This document shows, in pieces, positions 45,239-54,538 of a stretch of 64,000 nucleotides of DNA (position 1 is the first letter of the stretch; every line of letters begins with the position of its first letter). Below the pieces are notes generated by a model that saw nothing but the letters and a program-made list of their open reading frames with translations, made no database searches and was not told where the DNA came from. Location: NCBI RefSeq assembly GCF_009741735.1, contig NZ_WHOH01000001.1:496001-560000 (forward strand). Reading direction: 5' to 3'. This DNA is from Lentibacillus sp. JNUCC-1 (GTDB lineage: Bacteria; Bacillota; Bacilli; Bacillales; Amphibacillaceae). A program made the translations under genes and the position numbers.

Positions 45239-45248
45239 AATTAATAAA

Positions 45249-46013
45249 TTATTTATCAAACCGGACCTCGATTTGATTCGCTGCAAGTTTTTCCTTGATC
45301 ACTTTTATCATATGGACGGCAGTCGGTGTATCACCATGTACGCAAATTGTTTCACCGCTAATATCAATTTCATCACCCGATATAGTCGTGATTTGCTCAT
45401 CCAAAACCATACGCAGGACCTGATCTGCAGCAACTTCAGGTTCTGTAATCACCGCCCCATGTTCAGTTCTCGGAACAAGGGACAGGTCATTTTGATAAGA
45501 TCTGTCAGCAAAAAGTTCGAGCACAACAGGCTGTTCTTTCTCCACTGCTACCCGTTCAAGTTCAGAATGAGGTTTTACGAAAATAGGCAGTTCCGGGTTT
45601 AGCGCGTGTACAGCTTCAACAATACTTGAAGCGATCGTTTCACTTTTGTCTGCCATGTTATTTAAATTTCCATGCGGCTTTACGTGCTGCAGCTTTACAT
45701 TGTGTTTTTGACAAAATGCATCCAATGCGCCAATTTGATAGATTATGATGTTCGTCAGGGTCTCTTGTGGAATATCCATATTCCAACGGCCGAACCCGAG
45801 ACGGTCAGGATAACTCGGATGTGCCCCAACTCCGACATTAAATTCTTTAGCCATCGCTACGGTCTTGTCCATGACATCTGGGTCTCCACCATGGAAACCG
45901 CAAGCAACGTTGATTGAAGACACCAATTGAATAACTTCTTCATCATGCCCCATCTTATAAACTCCAAAGCTTTCTCCAAGATCACAATTTAAATCGATCT
46001 GCTTTCTGCTCAT
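45249..46013 (-). CDS. pxpA: 5-oxoprolinase subunit A (LamB/YcsF)
   Basis: 254 residues from ATG at 46013 (AAGGAAGG upstream). LamB/YcsF family: IDLNCDLGESFG, SINVACGFHGGDP (metal-site region), GAHPSYPDRLGFGRWNM and VKPHGNLNNM. PxpABC hydrolyses 5-oxoproline to glutamate with ATP. Gene order here is pxpB-pxpC-pxpA; pxpA follows pxpC by 29 bases. Confidence 0.93.
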   Translation of the reverse strand: MSRKQIDLNCDLGESFGVYKMGHDEEVIQLVSSINVACGFHGGDPDVMDKTVAMAKEFNVGVGAHPSYPDRLGFGRWNMDIPQETLTNIIIYQIGALDAFCQKHNVKLQHVKPHGNLNNMADKSETIASSIVEAVHALNPELPIFVKPHSELERVAVEKEQPVVLELFADRSYQNDLSLVPRTEHGAVITEPEVAADQVLRMVLDEQITTISGDEIDISGETICVHGDTPTAVHMIKVIKEKLAANQIEVRFDK

Positions 46014-46042
46014 TACGACCTTCCTTTCAGTGCTTTGCAGAA

Positions 46043-46980
46043 TTATGCAAGTGTGAGACAATGAAACATCCCTTCCTGCCTGGTGTAAGAGTCATGTGCC
46101 TCTTGCAAACTGACTTCTTCAAATCTGATGTAATCGCCGGGTTTTAATTGGGCAATTAAGGGCAAGTCAACGGCGATCACCCCTGCAATCTTAGTATAGC
46201 CGCCCACGCTCGATCGCCCAACCTGAAACAGAATAGGCAGGCCATTTTCAGGAACCTGAACTGCGCCCCAGAACATGCCCTCAGAGGCAATGTCTGCGCC
46301 GCTTTTATGATGAATCTCAGGACCTTCCAGACGGCATGCCATACGGTCCGATTGTGGAGAGACGGTATACCAAGAATTTAAGAAAGTAGCCAATCCATCA
46401 TTTGTAAAGGCATTTGATTGAGGTCCTAATACAACTCGGGCAGACACCTGAGTTGAATAAACAGGAATTAAATCACTCGGTACACGTCTTCCGGATATTT
46501 TCTTTGATGTATACGTGTGAGATTTGACCAAGATCACATCGTTTTTTTTCACCGGTCTGCCAGAAATACCGCCTAAATCGCTTACTGTATCTGTTGATTT
46601 GCTGCCGAATATTTCGGGAACATCAATGCCCCATGTACTGCGAGATATACCCGGCAGCCTGAAGGTCCGCCTTTGAGACGAATCATATCACCCTTTTTCA
46701 CAGTAATAGATCGCCACATTTCTATACGCTCATTGTTAATAGTCGGAGTCAAATCACCCCCTGTAAAGGCAATTACACCAGGGTTAAGCACCTCCAGCTG
46801 TAATCCCATCAGGGTTATTTCTAACGTTGCTTCATTCTGATGATTACTAACAAGGATATTAGCCATGCGATGGGCATATGGATCGGCTGCACCTGATACA
46901 GGCATTCCATATTTCTGATACCCATGCCGTCCCAAATCCTGTACCGTAGTTAACACTCCAGGATTGATTACTTTAAACAT
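46043..46980 (-). pseudogene. pxpC: 5-oxoprolinase subunit C (KipA), interrupted by a one-base deletion
   Basis: Begins FKVINPGVLTTVQDLGRHGY (from ATG at 46980; one at 46989 overlaps the pxpB stop). After CRVYLAVHG the frame is lost; one extra G in the run (CCCC at 46629-46632) gives HGGIDVPEIFGSKSTDTVSD then LGGISGRPVKKNDVI, which is normal PxpC. The C-terminal region with ILFQVGRSSVGGYTKIA is intact. About 312 residues in all. Sequencing error likely. Confidence 0.9.
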
Positions 46981-46985
46981 ACGTC

Positions 46986-47699
46986 TCATCCTTTATAAGA
47001 TTCAATGTCCGGACTTTTTTGCTCAGTAGTGATCGTTTCGTATTCTTGCTGATCAACCGCTTTAAATTTGATCTGGTCTCCCGGGTTCAGCAAAAAAGGT
47101 TCCTTCTCTTCTGGCGCATATAACCTCAGTGGGGTATGGCCTATGATTTGCCATCCACCCGGGCTCTCTACAGGATAGATGCCAGTCTGATCATGTGCAA
47201 TCCCCACACTCCCGGCCTGAATCTTGGCTCTTGGTTCAGCTAATCTTGGCGTTGCTATTTGGTCTGACATGCCTCCAAGGAAAGGAAAACCGGGGGAGAA
47301 TCCCAAAAAGTATACCGTATACAATGGAGCTGTATGAATCTCAATGACTTGTTCAGCTGTTAATTTATTTTTATTAGCAACTGTCTCCAAGTCTGGTCCC
47401 TGTTCCCCGCCATATAAAACCGGAATTTCAATCGTCCTTGGTTCTTCTTGCATGCTCTCATCTAACTGGTATACGTAATATTCAACTGTTTCTTGCAATC
47501 TATCAAAAGAGATCAACAGTGGATCATAATGAATCAACACTGTTTTATAGCCGATGATCGTCTCACCGATTCCCCGAATATCGCTTGTTTCAAGTTGATA
47601 TGATAAATGTCTCACCTTCTGATTGAGACTCAGAGATATTGCGCCGGAAAACTCTATCAGTATCGCCTGATCTCCAGCAATCTTCAGCTCATACGTCAT
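46986..47699 (-). CDS. pxpB: 5-oxoprolinase subunit B (KipI)
   Basis: 237 residues. The CT_C_D domain is visible with YFLGFSPGFPFLGGM, GSVGIAHDQTGIYPVESPGG and WQIIGHTPLRLY. In B. subtilis KipI also inhibits KinA; that second role is not shown here. First gene of the operon, with AAGGAG ten bases upstream. It overlaps or abuts pxpC. Confidence 0.93.
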   Translation of the reverse strand: MTYELKIAGDQAILIEFSGAISLSLNQKVRHLSYQLETSDIRGIGETIIGYKTVLIHYDPLLISFDRLQETVEYYVYQLDESMQEEPRTIEIPVLYGGEQGPDLETVANKNKLTAEQVIEIHTAPLYTVYFLGFSPGFPFLGGMSDQIATPRLAEPRAKIQAGSVGIAHDQTGIYPVESPGGWQIIGHTPLRLYAPEEKEPFLLNPGDQIKFKAVDQQEYETITTEQKSPDIESYKG

Positions 47700-47747
47700 A
47701 CGTACCGCTCTCCTTGATTATAAGGATTATATTATCTATTTTTTATG

Positions 47748-48896
47748 TTATTTCCCCTTCGTCACATCGGCCATCTGCTGCCAAATGGATCCTTCAGCTG
47801 CTTGACCGTCTTCAATTCGGGCAAGGGCCATTTTTGCCTGCATGCGGACTTCAAACTCAAGGTCATTTAAAGCTTTTTGCAATGCCGGGAGCGCCGACTC
47901 GTCACCTGTTTCGTATAAGAACATGGCAGCTCGCCAGCGGACAAGTCTGTTTGGATCTGACAGCGATTCGATCATTTGTGGTATGGCTTCTTTAAATCCA
48001 AGGTCTGACAGACAATCTCCTGCAGTACGGCGCACATTCACAGCACTGTCTTTCATCGCTTTATACAAATATGGCAGGACGTCTGGCTCTTCAATCATAC
48101 CAAGTAGTGCGGTAGCAAGCCGGCGTACAGACGCTTTTTCGTCATCAAGTGCTTTGTCAAGCACTGCTAGATCTGCCACTGAAGGTTCGATCAACTGGTC
48201 CAGCGCTGCATAGCGATCTTTCCAGTCAGGCTGATCTAGCATCTCTGGTGTCACATATACAGTTTTATGTTCCTGGGGTGATTCAATTGGCTCTTTTCCT
48301 GCTAATATCGTTTCTGCAAGGTCGTTTAGACGGTCTTCATTATATGTAGCGCATATCTCTTCCACAACCTCTTCCCCAATCTCATCCATATTGCCGTATC
48401 TGGGGTCTTGTTCTGTCCATTTGCGCTCCATCAGCATATTATCAGCTGCCGCTGATGCTTTCATAACAGCGTTGGTAAAGCGTTCAGGCAAGCCGTAACG
48501 CCGTTCTTCATTTCCATCCTCAAGCTTAACCTGCATTGGGATGGTTCGGAATGTTTGTATAAACACATCCACCCCGCCAAAATGATGATCCGAACCTGGA
48601 TGCGCCGCTAAAAAGTCTTCTGTCAGCTCACCGGCAGTACCAAGGTAATCACGCACTTGGGGCAATATATCCTCCCAGCGCACTTTAGGATGCCGTTGAA
48701 TCGTGATGAAATCAAAGACATGATACAACCCCTTTACACCTTCAATTGACATCAGCTGTTGAATATAATCAGGGGCATTCGAAAGGTCATCTTTCGCCTG
48801 AAAGTTTCTCGTATCACCATCAGCCAGCGTTTCATCCATATTAACCTTCATGGAATGTGGACTAGGTGTTGGCTCAATCGAAACGATCTTCATCAT
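47748..48896 (-). CDS. YpgR/CvfC-like protein with Nfu N-terminal domain and HEAT repeats
   Basis: 382 residues from ATG at 48896 (AAGGAG six bases upstream). Residues about 1-85 match the scaffold NifU/Nfu N-terminal domain (PTPSPHSMKVNMDETLADG...). The C-terminal ~160 are HEAT-like repeats (ASVRRLATALLGMIEEPDVL, SAVNVRRTAGDCLSDLGFKE, RLVRWRAAMFLYETGDESAL, FEVRMQAKMALARIE). B. subtilis YpgR and S. aureus CvfC share this layout. No Cys pair for iron-sulfur binding is visible. Biochemical role unknown. Confidence 0.85.
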   Translation of the reverse strand: MMKIVSIEPTPSPHSMKVNMDETLADGDTRNFQAKDDLSNAPDYIQQLMSIEGVKGLYHVFDFITIQRHPKVRWEDILPQVRDYLGTAGELTEDFLAAHPGSDHHFGGVDVFIQTFRTIPMQVKLEDGNEERRYGLPERFTNAVMKASAAADNMLMERKWTEQDPRYGNMDEIGEEVVEEICATYNEDRLNDLAETILAGKEPIESPQEHKTVYVTPEMLDQPDWKDRYAALDQLIEPSVADLAVLDKALDDEKASVRRLATALLGMIEEPDVLPYLYKAMKDSAVNVRRTAGDCLSDLGFKEAIPQMIESLSDPNRLVRWRAAMFLYETGDESALPALQKALNDLEFEVRMQAKMALARIEDGQAAEGSIWQQMADVTKGK

Positions 48897-48993
48897 ACCG
48901 CACTCCTTTAAAAATGTTGTTAAGAACAATTTTAACAAAGTAGAAGCCATCAAGCCAGACAACAGGCCCCGACTGACACATGGGGTTTGAAAG

Positions 48994-49018
48994 GTTTACC
49001 CTTCTTTTAAGAGGGTAT
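48994..49018 (+). promoter_or_regulatory. Sigma-B-type promoter of opuF
   Basis: GTTTAC (48994-48999), 13-base spacer, GGGTAT (49013-49018): close to the general-stress consensus GTTTaa-N13-15-GGGTAT. It is 43 bases before the opuFA start. Confidence 0.7.
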
Positions 49019-49061
49019 TTATAATTACTGAACATTATTTCGACATAAAGGAATGTTGCTT

Positions 49062-50132
49062 ATGATTGAATTTAAAAACGTATCTAAAACATTCTCCGAT
49101 GGAACGGAAGCCGTTAGCGATATTTCGTTTAAAGTGAATAAAGGTGAACTATTGACGTTGATCGGTCCGAGTGGCTGTGGTAAAACAACGACCATGAAGA
49201 TGATTAATCGCCTGATTGAACCGACAGCTGGAGATATTTACATACAAGATAAAAAAGTTAAAACGTTTAACGTTCATGAGCTGCGTTGGAACATTGGCTA
49301 CGTGCTGCAGGAAATTGCCCTTTTTCCTCATTTAACTGTAGCCGAAAACATTGCTGTGGTTCCTGAGATGAAAAAGTGGAAGAAAAATGATATTTCCAAA
49401 CGGACCAAGGAATTGCTGAACATGGTAGGGCTTGATGCTGATACATATGCCCGGAAAATGCCAAGTGAGCTTTCTGGTGGTGAACAACAGCGCGTTGGGG
49501 TAATTAGGGCGCTTGCGGCTGACCCAGACATTATTTTAATGGACGAGCCTTTCAGTGCACTTGACCCCATCAGCCGCGAGCAACTGCAGCAGGACATACG
49601 TGAGCTGCAAACCAAGATTCACAAAACGATCGTATTTGTAACGCATGATATTGACGAAGCCCTCGCACTCGGGGACCGGGTTTGCCTGATGCAAGAAGGT
49701 TCAATCGTTCAAATTGATGAACCACAAATCCTTGTCACGCACCCGGCTAATGAATTTGTAGATCATTTTATCGGTTCACGGAAATCCCCGTGGCAAAGTG
49801 CAGTCGATGTTATTGCAGATACCAGTGGAAAGCGTGTTGTATTGGAAAAAGATTTGGGCACGAATGACACTTACCAGAGCGGTGTCTGGGTAGTTGTTGA
49901 CGATTCGAACACGTTCAAGCATGTTCGTGCAGATGGAACAGAAGTCGATATAGAACCTATTACCAATTATATGCCACTCGAAAAAGCAGCTCATATTGTC
50001 GAAGCGAATGCATACGACCTTGTTCCTGTCACCAAAAAGGGGCGTCTTGTCGGAACCCTCTCTAACAGAGATATCGTCCGTTTCCTCCAAGCTCATGCTA
50101 ACCAAGGAAATGGGGTGACAGCCATTGGCTGA
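49062..50132 (+). CDS. opuFA: Compatible-solute ABC transporter ATPase (OpuF/OpuC type)
   Basis: 356 residues from ATG at 49062; AAAGGA lies nine bases upstream. Walker A GPSGCGKT, signature LSGGEQQRV, Walker B ILMDEPFSALDPI, then a C-terminal CBS-type regulatory region (AAHIVEANAYDLVPVTKKGR, LVGTLSNRDIVRFL). Imports osmoprotectants such as betaines. Overlaps the next gene by eight bases. OpuF assignment rests on the fused partner; substrates known for OpuF elsewhere (glycine betaine and others) are inferred here. Confidence 0.9.
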   Translation: MIEFKNVSKTFSDGTEAVSDISFKVNKGELLTLIGPSGCGKTTTMKMINRLIEPTAGDIYIQDKKVKTFNVHELRWNIGYVLQEIALFPHLTVAENIAVVPEMKKWKKNDISKRTKELLNMVGLDADTYARKMPSELSGGEQQRVGVIRALAADPDIILMDEPFSALDPISREQLQQDIRELQTKIHKTIVFVTHDIDEALALGDRVCLMQEGSIVQIDEPQILVTHPANEFVDHFIGSRKSPWQSAVDVIADTSGKRVVLEKDLGTNDTYQSGVWVVVDDSNTFKHVRADGTEVDIEPITNYMPLEKAAHIVEANAYDLVPVTKKGRLVGTLSNRDIVRFLQAHANQGNGVTAIG

Positions 50133-51645
50133 TTTTATTTCTGTTTTTCAAAATCGTAAAGATGTATTCTGGGAAGCCATTTGGGAGCATTTGCAGATAT
50201 CACTCGTATCCCTCGTGATCGCGATTATAATTGCTGTACCAATTGCACTGTGGCTCACCCGGCACCCAAAAGCAGCAGAGCCGATCATTGGCACATCAGC
50301 GATTCTTCAGACCATTCCAAGTCTGGCTGTTCTGGCGTTTTTGATACCTTTTTTTGGTATCGGCAAGATCCCGGCAGTGATCGCTTTAACACTTTATGGT
50401 CTGTTGCCGATCATGCGCAATACGTATACTGGAGTGCAAGAGGTGCCAGCACCACTAAAAGAAGCGGCCACCGGGATGGGGATGTCTTCTTTTAAACGCC
50501 TGACCAAAGTGGAATTGCCCATCGCAATGCCTACCATTATGGCAGGTATCCGTACATCTATGGTACTCATTGTCGGCACTACGACCATTGCAGCTTTGAT
50601 TGGAGCAGGCGGCCTCGGTAAAATCATCCTGCTCGGACTGGATCGTGGAGCAGACATTAACCTGATTTTGCTGGGTGCGATCCCGGCAGCACTGTTGGCC
50701 ATTGCACTCGATTATGTGCTGAGAGTATTTGAGTATTTCTCCAAGAAGGCCGGGTTTAAATCCCTGATTGCTATGCTGGTGATTGTGGTCCTTGTACTTG
50801 TGGCCCCGTTTATCATTAATGGCGGTAAAAAGGAAGAACTCACAATCGGAGCAAAACTGGGATCAGAGCCCGCAATATTGATTAATATGTACAAATTACT
50901 CATTGAAGACGAAATGGATGTCAATGTCAAACTGGAACCTGGTCTCGGAAAAACGGCTTTCGTGTTTGAGGCCCTGGAGCAAGGAAGCATTGACATCTAT
51001 CCGGAATTTACCGGAACTGCAATCGTAACCCATATGGAAGAAGAAGCTGCCAGTAATGATGCTGGCAAAGTATACGAACAGGCGCGGAAAGGTATGAAAG
51101 AGCAATTCAATATGGCCTTTCTCGAACCGATGTCCTTCAACAACACCTACACCGTTTCAGTCAAAGAAAGTTATGCCGAAGAACACGGTCTTGAAACCAT
51201 TGGTGATTTGAAAAAAGTAGAGGACGAAGCGACCGCTGGCTTTACACTGGAATTCAACGATCGACAAGACGGCTATCAGGGAATGAAAGAATTATACAAC
51301 CTTGACCTTAACGTCAAAACAATGGAGCCGGGGATCCGCCAAAAGGCGATAGCACGTGATGAGGTTCAGATGATTGACGCTTATGCAACAGACAGCTATA
51401 TGATTGATCTCGGTCTCGTGGCCCTTGATGATCCTAAAAACCTCTTTCCGCCCTACCAAGGCGCACCACTTCTCCGGGAAGAAACACTAGAAAAATATCC
51501 TGAACTGGAAGAGATTCTTAATCAGCTCGGCGGTAAAATCAATGATGATCAGATGCGCAAGATGAATTATCAGGTTGATTTTGAAGACCGATCGCCTCAT
51601 GAAGTTGCTGAAGAATTTCTTAAAGACGAGGGGTTACTGGAATAA
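50125..51645 (+). CDS. opuFB: Fused permease and substrate-binding protein of a compatible-solute importer
   Basis: 506 residues from TTG. Residues 1-215 are an OpuCB-type permease (about six helices, EAA-like loop with LKEAATGMGMSSFKRLTKVE). Residues about 230-506 are an OpuAC-like binding domain on the outer face (TIGAKLGSEPAILINMYKLL, FEALEQGSIDIYPEFTGTAI). A helix at about 218-232 links the parts. OpuF-type systems are known to have this fusion. No separate binding-protein gene is present, in agreement. Confidence 0.92.
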   Translation: MADFISVFQNRKDVFWEAIWEHLQISLVSLVIAIIIAVPIALWLTRHPKAAEPIIGTSAILQTIPSLAVLAFLIPFFGIGKIPAVIALTLYGLLPIMRNTYTGVQEVPAPLKEAATGMGMSSFKRLTKVELPIAMPTIMAGIRTSMVLIVGTTTIAALIGAGGLGKIILLGLDRGADINLILLGAIPAALLAIALDYVLRVFEYFSKKAGFKSLIAMLVIVVLVLVAPFIINGGKKEELTIGAKLGSEPAILINMYKLLIEDEMDVNVKLEPGLGKTAFVFEALEQGSIDIYPEFTGTAIVTHMEEEAASNDAGKVYEQARKGMKEQFNMAFLEPMSFNNTYTVSVKESYAEEHGLETIGDLKKVEDEATAGFTLEFNDRQDGYQGMKELYNLDLNVKTMEPGIRQKAIARDEVQMIDAYATDSYMIDLGLVALDDPKNLFPPYQGAPLLREETLEKYPELEEILNQLGGKINDDQMRKMNYQVDFEDRSPHEVAEEFLKDEGLLE

Positions 51646-51661
51646 ATGGCTGCATTTCATG

Positions 51662-51697
51662 CCGGTACAGATCAACATTGTTCTGTACCGGTTTTAT
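51662..51697 (+). terminator. Terminator of opuF
   Basis: CCGGTACAGA / TCTGTACCGG hairpin followed by TTTTAT. Confidence 0.88.
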
Positions 51698-51806
51698 ATG
51701 TCTGGCATCCTTTCTAAATCAAATAAAATTCCCAGATTCAGAAGTTCATTTTTTTGTATACCCTTATTGTTACAATTGAGCTATAACAAATAAGGGGGAA
51801 TTAGGA

Positions 51807-52376
51807 ATGAAGAAAATGTATGGTTTAATGGCTTTGGCCATGGTATTTATGATGTTGTTTCTTGGAGCATGCGGTGAAAGTGATATTGAGAAAGATGTCA
51901 GCGCGGCAAACAATGAAGAAGGGTCAAACAGCAACAATGCAGCAAAAAACGGCGATACTGAAGACGATTCGGACAGCACTGAATCGTTAAATGTAGGTGA
52001 AGCCGTTAACTTTAATGGTGTTAAAATCACCCTAAACGAAGCCCGCATCGAGCCAGGTGGTGAATTTGACACACCTGAAAATGATCAATTCATCGTCGTT
52101 AATCTGACCGCTGAAAATAATTCAGACGAAGAGGCTACTATGAGTTCAATCATGAATGTTGAACTCTATGATGACGAAGGCTACAGCTATTCAACAACCA
52201 TTTTAACGGAAGGAACCAAGGGACAATTCGACGGTGCCATTCCAGCCGGCAAAAAACTCCGTGGTGAGATTCCCTTCGATGTTCCTGAAGCAGAATCTTA
52301 TGAACTGCACTTCAGTGACCCGTTTCAAAGCGGAAAAGCCATTTGGGTGATCAATTCGGAAGATCTGGCACAATAA
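51807..52376 (+). CDS. DUF4352 lipoprotein
   Basis: 189 residues. Signal MKKMYGLMALAMVFMMLFLG ends in AC (lipobox LGAC). An Asn/Asp/Glu/Ser linker (about 25-58) precedes an immunoglobulin-like DUF4352 domain (VKITLNEARIEPGGEFDTPE, QFIVVNLTAENNSDEEATMS, KLRGEIPFDVPEAESYEL). DUF4352 proteins are secreted with no known activity. Ribosome site AAGGGGG is about ten bases upstream. Confidence 0.88.
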   Translation: MKKMYGLMALAMVFMMLFLGACGESDIEKDVSAANNEEGSNSNNAAKNGDTEDDSDSTESLNVGEAVNFNGVKITLNEARIEPGGEFDTPENDQFIVVNLTAENNSDEEATMSSIMNVELYDDEGYSYSTTILTEGTKGQFDGAIPAGKKLRGEIPFDVPEAESYELHFSDPFQSGKAIWVINSEDLAQ

Positions 52377-52387
52377 AGCTATGGATC

Positions 52388-52422
52388 AAAAAAACCGTTC
52401 CTCTTACAGGAGCGGTTTTTTG
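52388..52422. terminator. Bidirectional terminator
   Basis: AAAAAAACCGTTCCT / AGGAGCGGTTTTTT hairpin between convergent genes. Confidence 0.88.
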
Positions 52423-52442
52423 GTGTTATTTTCACCTTCCTC

Positions 52443-53378
52443 TCACCCTTCTTCCACTAGGCTGACAGTCGGTTCAAGCACTGTCAACCGAACATTAACT
52501 GTATCCAAATTCGCAACAGCTCCAATTGGAATAGCTGCCTTATAATAACTGTGGCCGGCAGTAACATTGATGAGCAGCGGTTTTCCGAGTGGGGTTAATA
52601 CTTGATCAATAAGTTCCTCATAATTTTGACCATACGAATTCGGGCAATTAGTACACTGTCCCATAACAATCCCGATACAATCGTCAAACTTTCCAGCCAA
52701 AATCAGTTCGTTCAAATACCGATAAACGGTGTTAATCGGCTCATTAGTTTCTTCCAGGAATAAAATTTTTCCAGTTGTATCGATCTCATAAGGGGTTCCC
52801 AGCAGTCCCATAAAAGATGTAAGATTCCCGCCAACGAGTGGGCCTGTCACATTGCCAGGTACCTTTCCCACCTGCATAATGCCATTAGCATTTTCAATCA
52901 CTCGCGGAGCCGCTGTTCTCGATGTTGCCGTGAAAAATTGATTATAATTATAAGCAGGCGTGTACGGCGTGAAATTAATCAAAAGCAAACTATGAAACGT
53001 GATGAGGTCACCGAACTGTGCCAGTACGTTCAGGAGACTTGTGACATCACTATATCCGGAAACAATTTTCGGGTGCCTGCGTATGACCGAAAAATCGAGA
53101 TATGGAAAAATCCCTGACACACCGACTCCGCCTCGAACAGGGAGAATCATTTTTACCTGATCATTCATAAACATATCCATCAAATCTGCTGCCCGCTCTT
53201 GATCCGTCCCAGCTAAGAAACCATTATAATCATATACATGCTGTCCAACAACAACCTGAAATCCCATCCCCTGCAATATTTGAATACGAGCATTGATCGT
53301 CGCCGCATCTAACGGACTTCCAAGCGTCACAATTCCCACCGTATCACCCGGTTGAAGAATCGGAGGCCTATTCGCCAT
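52443..53378 (-). CDS. LD-carboxypeptidase (peptidase S66)
   Basis: 311 residues from ATG at 53378 (AAGGGGG eight bases upstream). The nucleophile Ser110 lies in SGYSDVTSLL; catalytic Glu likely in LFLEETNEP and His in TAGHSYYKAAIPIG. LD-carboxypeptidases cleave the terminal D-Ala of muropeptides; MccF-like relatives self-immunise against microcin C. Which applies is not visible; recycling is the default. Single gene, reverse strand. Confidence 0.9.
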   Translation of the reverse strand: MANRPPILQPGDTVGIVTLGSPLDAATINARIQILQGMGFQVVVGQHVYDYNGFLAGTDQERAADLMDMFMNDQVKMILPVRGGVGVSGIFPYLDFSVIRRHPKIVSGYSDVTSLLNVLAQFGDLITFHSLLLINFTPYTPAYNYNQFFTATSRTAAPRVIENANGIMQVGKVPGNVTGPLVGGNLTSFMGLLGTPYEIDTTGKILFLEETNEPINTVYRYLNELILAGKFDDCIGIVMGQCTNCPNSYGQNYEELIDQVLTPLGKPLLINVTAGHSYYKAAIPIGAVANLDTVNVRLTVLEPTVSLVEEG

Positions 53379-53478
53379 CCTCACGCCCCCTTTCAAAACA
53401 CGTATTTCTAACCACTGTTAGCCTATTCGGCTGAAAAAGATATGTGCTTGATAAATAGAAAACGGATTCATTTTTGTG

Positions 53479-53505
53479 TTGACACAATATAAAATTCATT
53501 ATACT
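53479..53505 (+). promoter_or_regulatory. Promoter of the nucleoside cluster
   Basis: TTGACA and TATACT, spacer 15 bases, just before the operator. The short spacer suggests a weak or regulated promoter. Confidence 0.55.
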
Positions 53506-53508
53506 ATG

Positions 53509-53526
53509 TGTGTAACCGGTAACACA
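53509..53526. promoter_or_regulatory. LacI-type operator
   Basis: TGTGTAACCGGTAACACA, a nearly perfect palindrome centred on CG, like RbsR/CcpA-family sites, overlaps the region just downstream of the -10. Self-repression by the following LacI gene is expected. Confidence 0.65.
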
Positions 53527-53549
53527 TATAAAAAATGGAGGTTATATTT

Positions 53550-54538
53550 TTGACAACTATTAAGGAGGTGGCTAAAGAAGCTGGGGTGTCTGTCGGCACT
53601 GTATCACGTGCTCTTAACAACAGCGGTTACGTTAGCGCCATAAGTCGGGAAAGAATTGATAAAGCAATTGCCAAATTAAATTACCAACCAAATATGATTG
53701 CGCGAACTCTATTTCATAAAAAATCAAATGTGATTGGGCTAGTCGTTCCAGATATAACCAATCCCTTTTTTCCAGAAATGACACGTGCCATTGAAGATGT
53801 TGCTTCTGAACTCGGTTACACCGTTTTACTTTGCAATTCAGATGGAAGCGCGGAAAAAGAAAAACAATATTTAAATATGTTCAAACAAAATTATGTTGAT
53901 GGAGCTATTTTAGCTACACACCCAAAAACACCAGAATCATGGCTTGAAGCCAATTTTCCAGTCATTGCAATTGACCGTGCCGACCAGAAACGCTTTCCTT
54001 CTGTTACAGTGAATAACGTGGAAGGCGCAAAAACAGCAGTGCAACATTTGTACAATTCAGGCTCCAGCCAAATTGCCCTCATAAAAGGATCGAATACTGC
54101 CATACCTTTTCTTGAAAGATATCAGGGTTACTTTGAAGAAATGAATAACCTAAATCTTGAACCTATTATATTTGAAACAGGAAATGAATTGAAAATTCTT
54201 GAGAATAAAGCACATCAATTTTTTAAACGGTACCCAGAAGTTGATGCTCTTTTTGTAGCAACGATGTAATTGCCATGGCTTTTCTAAAAACAGCTTTAAA
54301 ATTAAATAAATCTATTCCAAATGATTTGCAACTCGTTGGGTTTGATGGCATTGAACTTGGTAGAATGGTATACCCTGAATTAACGACTATCGCTCAACCT
54401 GTGTATCAAATTGGTCAAAAGGCAAGTCGATTGCTTCTTCAGTTAATTAATAAAGAAAAAGTCAAACAAATTCATATCCAGCTTCCCACAGAATTGGTAT
54501 ATGGAAGCACTACACGAAAGGAGGATTTTCATGAATAG
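53550..54538 (+). pseudogene. LacI-family repressor, interrupted by a one-base deletion
   Basis: Start at TTG (53550) with GGAGG eight bases upstream gives TTIKEVAKEAGVSVGTVSRA, the LacI helix-turn-helix. The sensor domain is normal until VDALFVA; one extra A in CAACG (54260-54261) gives FVANDVIAMAFLKTALKLNK, the expected sequence. About 329 residues. First gene of the ribokinase/nucleoside cluster, so it likely responds to ribose or a nucleoside. Sequencing error is likely; if real, the cluster would be constitutive. Confidence 0.88.
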
